Assembly (NCBI GenBank): GCA_965261105.1
Contig: CBDHCM010000006.1
Coordinates: forward strand, 1-64,000
Length of the DNA stretch: 64,000 nt
Direction: 5' to 3'
Source of the DNA: Aldehydirespirator sp965261105
GTDB taxonomy: Bacteria > Actinomycetota > Acidimicrobiia > Acidimicrobiales > Aldehydirespiratoraceae
Within the stretch, counting starts at the first letter, position 1. Every line of letters begins with the position of its first letter. Made by a program: the position numbers and the translations under genes. The notes beneath the pieces were generated by a model, which saw only the letters and a program-made list of their open reading frames with translations, was not told the origin of the DNA and did not search any database. Positions 58,649 to 64,000 of this stretch are shown here, piece by piece.

Positions 58649-59502
58649 ATCGGTAATGCATCCTTTCCGTTGCTGCGGGCCCTCGCGACCAGCAGCGACA
58701 AGAGCACGAGCACGGTCGACGCGGCCAGCATGAATACCGACACCGCATTGATGAGCGGCGTGACTCCCCTCCTGATAAGTCCGAAAACGAACACCGGCAG
58801 CGTAGTCGCGCCGGGCCCGGAGGCGAACTGTGTGATCACCACGTCGTCCAGCGACAGCGTGAGCGCCAGCAGTGCGCCGCCTGCGATTCCCGGCGCGAGC
58901 TGCGGCAGGGTCACGTGTCGGAAGGTGCTCCAGCGGTTGGCGTACAGGTCGAGGGCTGCCTCCTCCAGCACGCTGTCCATGTTGGCCAGCCGGGCTCTCA
59001 CCACGATCGACACGAAGCTGATGTTGAAGGCGATGTGGCTGAGCGCGATGGTGCTCAGGCCCTTCTGCAGGCCGATCCCGAACAGGGCGTCGACCATGTC
59101 GAAGAACTGCGAGAAGAACAGCAGGATCATCACGGCCATGGTGACGTCGGGCACGATGATGGGCAGATACAGCAGTGCGTCGAAGAGCCGCCTGCCCTTG
59201 AACGTGAACCGCTCCAGCGCCAGAGCGGCCAGCGTGCCCAGCACCACCGACACGGCCGTCGACAGAACCGCCACCCGAACCGACACCCAGAGCGATTTCT
59301 GCAGCGTGGTGTGCTCGGCGAACTCGGCGTACCAGTCGAGAGTGAAGCCGCCCCACACGCCGGGGTTGCGGCTGTCACTGAAGGAGAAGATGAACAGCAG
59401 GATGATCGGGGCATAGAAGAACACGTAGATGGCGACGGCCTGAGCCGACAGGGCCGAGCGGGTGACCACCGCCGCCCGCGTCTGGGCACGGCTGCGTCTC
59501 AC
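58645..59502 (-). CDS. potC: ABC permease, PotC family
   Basis: 285 residues, six helices, EAA loop (LEEAALDLYANRWSTFRHVTLPQL). Forms the polyamine channel with PotB. Overlaps potD by ATGA; the start is 37 nt after the potB stop. Confidence 0.92.
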   Translation of the reverse strand: MRRSRAQTRAAVVTRSALSAQAVAIYVFFYAPIILLFIFSFSDSRNPGVWGGFTLDWYAEFAEHTTLQKSLWVSVRVAVLSTAVSVVLGTLAALALERFTFKGRRLFDALLYLPIIVPDVTMAVMILLFFSQFFDMVDALFGIGLQKGLSTIALSHIAFNISFVSIVVRARLANMDSVLEEAALDLYANRWSTFRHVTLPQLAPGIAGGALLALTLSLDDVVITQFASGPGATTLPVFVFGLIRRGVTPLINAVSVFMLAASTVLVLLSLLVARARSNGKDALPI

Positions 59503-59539
59503 CGGCCCGCCCCGATCAGACGAGGTCGCCGGGCGCGCC

Positions 59540-60460
59540 TCACAGGTTCCGGCCTCCGGTGCGGAAATACACCAGCGTGGCTATCAGCATCACCGCCATC
59601 AGCACGAACGACAGCGACGCCCCGAAGGGCCAGTTGCGCGCCGTGAGGAACTGCACCACCACGTAGGAGCCGAGCAGCGTGGTCTTGGCCCCGCCCAGCA
59701 CCTCGGGGGTGACGTAGGCCCCCAGGCTGGGCACGAACACCAAGATCGACCCGGCGATGACCCCCGGCTTGGACAGCGGCAGAAGGATGCGGCGGAAACT
59801 CTGGTAGCCCGAGGCGTAGAGGTCGCGGCCGGCCTCGAACAGCGCCGGGTCGATCCGCTCGATGGATGCGTACAGCGGCAGGATCATGAAGGGCAGGAAG
59901 CCGTACACCAGCCCCAGCACCACCGCCGAGTTGGTGAACAGCAGGACCGTCGGCCCGAACCCGAAGAACTCGAAGATGTCCGACACCAGGCCGTCGGTGC
60001 CGAGAAGGACCCGCCAGGCGTAGTTGCGCACCAAGAAGTTCGACCAGAACGGGATCATCACGAACACCAGCATCACGTTGCGCATCGTGGACCGGCAGGT
60101 GGCTAGGAAATAGGCGAACGGGTAGGCCAAGACCAGACAGATCACGGTGGTGAGAACCGCCAGCCACACCGAGCGGAACACGATGTCGCGCACCACCGGC
60201 TCGGCCAGCTTGCGGTAGGAGTCGAGATTCCATCCCGACAGGTCGGTGCCGCCGAAGCGGTTGCGGGTGGCGAACGAGTACACGACCACGATCACGAGCG
60301 GCACGGCGAACAGCAGCACCAGGTAGGCGTACGCCGGCAGGGCGAGCAGGAAGCCCCGCCGTGCCTCCGCCCGCCGCGCGGACTCCTCCACAGTGCGCGC
60401 CCTCGCCGGCGCCTCCGTTGCCGGGCCGGACGGTCGGGTCGCGGTCGGGGCGCCCGTCAC
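59540..60460 (-). CDS. potB: ABC permease, PotB family
   Basis: 306 residues from a GTG at 60460 overlapping the potA stop (GTGA). A long N-terminal cytoplasmic tail rich in Ala/Arg/Pro precedes six helices. EAA loop LFEAGRDLYASGYQSFRRILLP is clear. Pairs with PotC. Confidence 0.9.
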   Translation of the reverse strand: MTGAPTATRPSGPATEAPARARTVEESARRAEARRGFLLALPAYAYLVLLFAVPLVIVVVYSFATRNRFGGTDLSGWNLDSYRKLAEPVVRDIVFRSVWLAVLTTVICLVLAYPFAYFLATCRSTMRNVMLVFVMIPFWSNFLVRNYAWRVLLGTDGLVSDIFEFFGFGPTVLLFTNSAVVLGLVYGFLPFMILPLYASIERIDPALFEAGRDLYASGYQSFRRILLPLSKPGVIAGSILVFVPSLGAYVTPEVLGGAKTTLLGSYVVVQFLTARNWPFGASLSFVLMAVMLIATLVYFRTGGRNL

Positions 60461-61536
60461 TCGGTCACCACGGCGACAGCGTCGGGATGCCACACGACCG
60501 CCACCTCGTCGCCCGGCGTGAAACGGCGCTCGCCCGGCCGGTTCTCCATCCGCACGTCGATCATCATCCAGTCCACGCCCACCCCGTAGCTGACGGCGCT
60601 GCCCACGTAGGTGACCCGCTTCACCACGCCGTCGATGCATGGGCGGGGCCCCGCGCCGGTCGGGTCGGCCTGCCGCTGCGTGAGCTTGGCCCGCTCGGGT
60701 CGCAGGCTGAGCGCCACCTTGGTGCCCGCCGCGTGGTCCGTCTCGCAGGCCACCATCGACCCGTTGGCCAGGCATATCTGATGGTGAGACTTGACCGTGG
60801 CCTCCAACAGGTTGGCCCGACCGATGAAGTCGGCCACGAAGCGGTTGGCGGGCCGCTCGTACACCTCCTCGGGCGTGCCCACCTGCAGGAGCCGGCCCCG
60901 GTCGAGGATCGCCACCCGGTCGCTCATGGTGAGCGCCTCCTCCTGGTCGTGGGTGACGAACACGAAGGTGATGCCCACCTCGCGCTGCAGGCTCTTCAGT
61001 TCTACCTGCATGCCCTGGCGCAGTTTCAGGTCGAGCGCGCCGAGCGGCTCGTCGAGCAGCAGCACCTTGGGCCGGTTCACCAGCGCCCGGGCCAGCGCCA
61101 CGCGTTGCTGTTGCCCGCCCGACAGCTGGTCAGGGCGCCGCCGGCCCATGTCGCCGAGCTGCACGAGCTCGAGGGCCTCGGCCACTCGGGTGCCGATCTC
61201 GTCGCGGCTCACCTTCTGCATGCGCAGACCGAAGCCGACGTTGTCGGTGATGGACATGTGGGGGAACAGCGCGTAGTTCTGGAACACGGTGTTGACCGGG
61301 CGCTTGTTGGGCGGCAGCGTGCCCACGTCCTCGCCAAAGATCCGCAGGCGGCCCTCGGAGGGGAAGTCGAGCCCGGCGATCATGCGCAGCGTGGTGGTCT
61401 TGCCGCAGCCCGACGGGCCGAGCAGGGCGAAGAACTCGCCGTCGCCGATGGCCAGGTCGAGGCTGTCGACGGCGGTCACCTCGCCGAAGCGCTTGGTCAC
61501 GCCGTCGATCTCCACGGCCGCTACCGGTTCGGTCAT
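60457..61536 (-). CDS. potA: ABC ATPase, PotA family
   Basis: 359 residues from ATG 61536, with AGGAGG upstream. Walker A GPSGCGKTT, signature LSGGQQQRVALARAL, Walker B VLLLDEPLGALD, C-terminal TOBE domain. Energises the PotBC permease. First gene of the pot operon, 67 nt behind the LysR gene and so possibly co-transcribed with it. Confidence 0.93.
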   Translation of the reverse strand: MTEPVAAVEIDGVTKRFGEVTAVDSLDLAIGDGEFFALLGPSGCGKTTTLRMIAGLDFPSEGRLRIFGEDVGTLPPNKRPVNTVFQNYALFPHMSITDNVGFGLRMQKVSRDEIGTRVAEALELVQLGDMGRRRPDQLSGGQQQRVALARALVNRPKVLLLDEPLGALDLKLRQGMQVELKSLQREVGITFVFVTHDQEEALTMSDRVAILDRGRLLQVGTPEEVYERPANRFVADFIGRANLLEATVKSHHQICLANGSMVACETDHAAGTKVALSLRPERAKLTQRQADPTGAGPRPCIDGVVKRVTYVGSAVSYGVGVDWMMIDVRMENRPGERRFTPGDEVAVVWHPDAVAVVTE

Positions 61537-61603
61537 GCACACCTCCTGCCCAGCGCATTATTGCCCATTCGGGCGTGAGCCGCCGGAAGCCGGGCTCGGC
61601 CGG

Positions 61604-62467
61604 TCAGCCGACGGGAATGGCGTCGGCGAGCCTCGCGACAGCGGGCTGGTCGTGGTCGCTCGACCAGACGAGGGCCAACTTAGCGTCGTCGATGTCCTCG
61701 ATGGGAATCGCGACGACACCGGGCCGCGGATACAGGTCGCTCACTGTCTTGGCTGTTATGGCGATTCCTCTGCCGAGCGCGACGAGGTCCATGAGTTGTT
61801 CGGCCGAGGTGGGTGCGGGTTGAACGGTGAGGGGTGTCGAGCCGTCCGGTCGTGGATTGACAAGCCAGAAGTCGCGGTTGAAGTTGGAGTCGAGAACTGG
61901 ATCCTGGGCGATGTCGTCGATGCTGATGCCGGACCGCCCCGCAAGACGGTGATCCGACGGCAGGACCGCGACCCGGGGCTCGGTGTGCAGCAGCCGCTCA
62001 CACGTTCCGGGCTCGGAGTGCGGGAGATGGACGATCGCGGCGTCGACCAACGCGTTGCGCAGGCGTGCGAACGGCTCGGACCAGTCGATGCGGACAAGGT
62101 CGATCTCCAGGCTTGGCACGGCGGACGCGGCTGCCTGGACCAGCCGTGACTTGAGCCCGTGAGGCGTGCCCGCCACGCAGGCGATCGTCAACTCTGTCGG
62201 CTCGGCAGCACGGCGAGTCCGGGCGACGGCCGCCTCCCCCCGTTCGAGCAGCCCGCGCGCCTCCTTCAAGAACACCTGGCCGGCGCTGGTGAGCGTGACG
62301 CCGGTGCGCGACCGCTCCAATAGCCGGCAACCCATCTGTGCCTCGAACCGTTTGATCTGCTGGCTCAGCGCGGGCTGTGAGATGAACAGGCGCTCGGCTG
62401 CCTTGCCGTAGTGGCGGGCCTCGGCGACAGTCACGAAGTATCGGACGGTCCGTAGGGACAGATCCAT
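61604..62467 (-). CDS. LysR-family transcription regulator
   Basis: 287 residues. N-terminal winged helix (RTVRYFVTVAEARHYGKAAE, then ISQPALSQQIKRFE) and a periplasmic-binding-like effector domain (SAEQLMDLVALGRGIAI). Located just upstream of potABCD on the same strand, so it probably controls polyamine-type uptake and itself. A typical LysR site lies 12-26 bp before its start. Confidence 0.92.
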   Translation of the reverse strand: MDLSLRTVRYFVTVAEARHYGKAAERLFISQPALSQQIKRFEAQMGCRLLERSRTGVTLTSAGQVFLKEARGLLERGEAAVARTRRAAEPTELTIACVAGTPHGLKSRLVQAAASAVPSLEIDLVRIDWSEPFARLRNALVDAAIVHLPHSEPGTCERLLHTEPRVAVLPSDHRLAGRSGISIDDIAQDPVLDSNFNRDFWLVNPRPDGSTPLTVQPAPTSAEQLMDLVALGRGIAITAKTVSDLYPRPGVVAIPIEDIDDAKLALVWSSDHDQPAVARLADAIPVG

Positions 62468-62793
62468 AAGGCGATGTTATCACATGCTCGGATATTGGTC
62501 TTGGACATCCGAGCCGAGCCGAGCCGAGCCGAGCCGAGCGATTCTATCGCCGTTGGAGGTTCCGGGCGGTGCAGGGGGATCTCAACGCCACCAACGACCG
62601 TCACCGGTTCTTCCGAGACGACGGACGTGGCGCTTCCGAGCAGTGGCGGAGCTCCACGCGACGCACGACCGGGACTGGTTCGTGAACGACGATGGTGCTT
62701 CCGCCCGGTCCGCGAGCTCGACGCCACCGGCGACCGGAGCCGGTTCGCGAACGACGACGGCGCCGCGGCGCTCGGCGAGCGGAGGGCTGATCC
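62468..62793. other. regulatory and decayed region upstream of lysR
   Basis: 326 bp with a LysR-type site (62478-62494), five tandem GAGCC units (62511-62535) and three degenerate copies of a ~70-bp segment starting at 62581, 62652 and 62717. No intact gene. Confidence 0.6.
62478..62494. promoter_or_regulatory. LysR-type binding site
   Basis: T-ATC-N9-GAT-A, the NodD/CbbR-like form of the T-N11-A motif, 11 bp before the LysR start. Likely autoregulatory. Confidence 0.55.
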
Positions 62794-63552
62794 GTGAGTG
62801 AGGTGTGGCCGGTGTACAAGGGCACCTCGTTCAACCTCTGGGCGCCCGACACCGGCGTCTACTACGACAGCGCCGATGCCGACGCCATCACGACACATCT
62901 GCACCAGAAGCGCCTGTCGCAGAGCCGCACCGTGTCGTCGGCGTTCGCGGAGTTGCCCGAACCAGTGCTGCGGGTTCCGGCGACGCTGCCCTGTCGCCGC
63001 TCCCGCATCGCTTTCCGCAACGTGACCAACCCCACCAACACGCGCACGATTGTGGCAGCATTGATTCCTCCGGATCGGGTGATCGTGCATCACGCGCCGT
63101 ACCTGCTGCAGACAGCGGGATCAGTTCGTGATGAGGCCTATGTGTTAGGGGTGATGTGCTCCATGCCCTGTGATTGGCAGGCTCGGCGGACCGTGGAACT
63201 CAACTTGACATTCGAGCAGCTCAACTCGTTCACGGTCCCCGATCCAGGCGAGGGGCATCCGGTCCGCGATCGGGTGGTGGATATCGCGGGACGGCTGGCC
63301 GCGGCCGACGACCGGTTCGTGCGCTGGGCCGCGGCGGTGGGGGTGCCGGTCGGCTCGGCCGATGCCCCCGAGATCAAGGCCGACCTGATCTGCGAGCTGG
63401 ATGCCTGCGTCGCGCACCTCTACGGCCTCGACGAGGACGACCTGGCCGTGCTCTACCGCACCTTCGACGCAAAGCGCCCCGACCGCTACGCCCATCACCA
63501 TGCCGGCGTCCTGGCCCACTACCGCCGCTGGGCCAAGGCCAATCGAGCATGA
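62794..63552 (+). pseudogene. type IIG (Eco57I-like) restriction-modification protein, C-terminal remnant
   Basis: 252 residues from a possible GTG. VYKGTSFNLWAPDTGVYYD, LPCRRSRIAFRNVTNPTNTRT, VIVHHAPYLLQ, VLGVMCSMPCDWQARR and ELDACVAHLYGLDEDDL are the order of elements seen in the C-terminal target-recognition part of single-chain restriction-methyltransferases. The nuclease and methyltransferase domains that should precede are absent; upstream DNA is repeats out of frame. It may still be translated but cannot act alone. Confidence 0.72.
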
Positions 63553-63646
63553 ACGTCACACCTGCCTACCATGATTTGTGCGAGCATCAGGAAAGGCAGA
63601 TCGGCATGGCGGCAAGTGCCGCTTCGTCTACAGGACTGGAGGATCC

Positions 63647-63856
63647 ATGAACAGCGCTGAAGATCCATATTCAGATATCAAAGTTGAAGTGCTTGACGAG
63701 CCGGGTGTTCGCGAGATGATCGGCAACGCCCTCGCGCTGGCGGGCTGCAACTGGGAGGAGCTGCAGCAACAGGCGAGAGTTGGTCGCTTTAGGAGTGAGG
63801 TCGCTCGGGAGGCTTGGTTCGTGGTGTCGTCCTTTGCCGCGCCGTCGCCGGCCTGA
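63647..63856 (+). CDS. small acidic protein, unknown
   Basis: 69 residues with a GGAGGA ribosome site. All-helical with EPGVREMIGNALALAGCNWE and EEAW-type end segment. Family not recognised. Followed by an open frame that leaves the window, so it may be the first gene of a pair. Confidence 0.5.
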   Translation: MNSAEDPYSDIKVEVLDEPGVREMIGNALALAGCNWEELQQQARVGRFRSEVAREAWFVVSSFAAPSPA

Positions 63857-64000
63857 ACTCGCGGGCCAGGCCCGCGTGTTCGCCGGCCAGATCTCCGACG
63901 CTCTCAACGGCACCGTCACTCAAGGCCTCAGACTCTCCGTCGTCATGGATCGGCGAGGGTTCGCGGCGATCGGAAACCGAGTCGACAAGCTCAAGCCTCT
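63795..64000 (+). CDS. unknown protein, cut by the window edge
   Basis: Open frame from GTG 63795 (or TTG 63834) to the right edge. The last ~45 codons (ELAGQARVFAGQISDALNG, SVVMDRRGFAAIGNRVDKL) have codon use like the neighbours. It overlaps the upstream small gene in another frame. Start and identity are uncertain. Confidence 0.35.
   Translation, partial: MRSLGRLGSWCRPLPRRRRPELAGQARVFAGQISDALNGTVTQGLRLSVVMDRRGFAAIGNRVDKLKP

Overview
The window is about 64 kb of GC-rich chromosome from an actinobacterium. Evidence for this is a WhiB-type Fe-S regulator at 43.3 kb, an F420-type luciferase-like oxidoreductase, many GTG starts, ATGA/GTGA gene overlaps and several start codons placed 6-9 nt after a -10-like hexamer (leaderless transcripts). 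An Acidimicrobiia-like lineage would fit, but that is inference. No prophage, CRISPR array or rRNA was seen. One tRNA, Pro(CGG), lies at 40.5 kb.

Layout. 0-10.7 kb is an accessory zone. It has two copies of a two-gene module (a HipA/HipT-like kinase followed by a protein joining a HipA-N-terminus-like region to a HIRAN domain), an AbiEi-like/Fic fusion, a VapBC pair, transporters, and a module bracketed by 191-bp direct repeats of a VOC gene 3' end. 10.7-26.7 kb is one long co-directional catabolic and uptake operon: HpaB-type monooxygenase, UbiD decarboxylase, GntR regulator, amidohydrolase, GlcG-like protein, a complete oligopeptide-type ABC importer, RidA, gamma-glutamyltransferase-like, M24-like, cupin and DUF2848. 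It has a recognisable promoter overlapped by a GntR-type palindrome. 26.7-40.5 kb is a decayed restriction-modification and mobile-element zone. It holds a C5-methyltransferase split by a 1203-bp IS1595-type element, a Vsr remnant, a large N6-adenine methyltransferase, a PD-(D/E)xK protein, a second IS copy, a lower-GC two-gene module of unknown function, a MITE-like element and small membrane proteins.

40.5-57.5 kb is mostly chromosomal backbone: response regulator, STAS protein, NfeD, WhiB, selenocysteine insertion genes selB and selA, FxsA, a nitroreductase-SRPBCC fusion, an LLM oxidoreductase, a stalked SH3-like surface protein, Mrp, an IscA-type protein, a compact molybdenum-hydroxylase-like fusion and an enoyl-CoA hydratase. 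57.5-62.5 kb is a polyamine-type ABC operon (potABCD) behind a LysR gene. 62.5-64 kb holds the C-terminal remnant of a type IIG restriction-modification protein and a small gene pair cut by the window edge.

Three themes stand out. (1) The duplicated kinase/HIRAN module looks like a split HipA toxin-antitoxin in which the HipS-like part is fused to a DNA-binding HIRAN domain and no HipB is present. (2) Short tandem duplications with a 65-75 bp offset recur at five places; two of them duplicate promoter/start regions and create coupled upstream mini-ORFs. (3) Restriction-modification genes are repeatedly broken or truncated.
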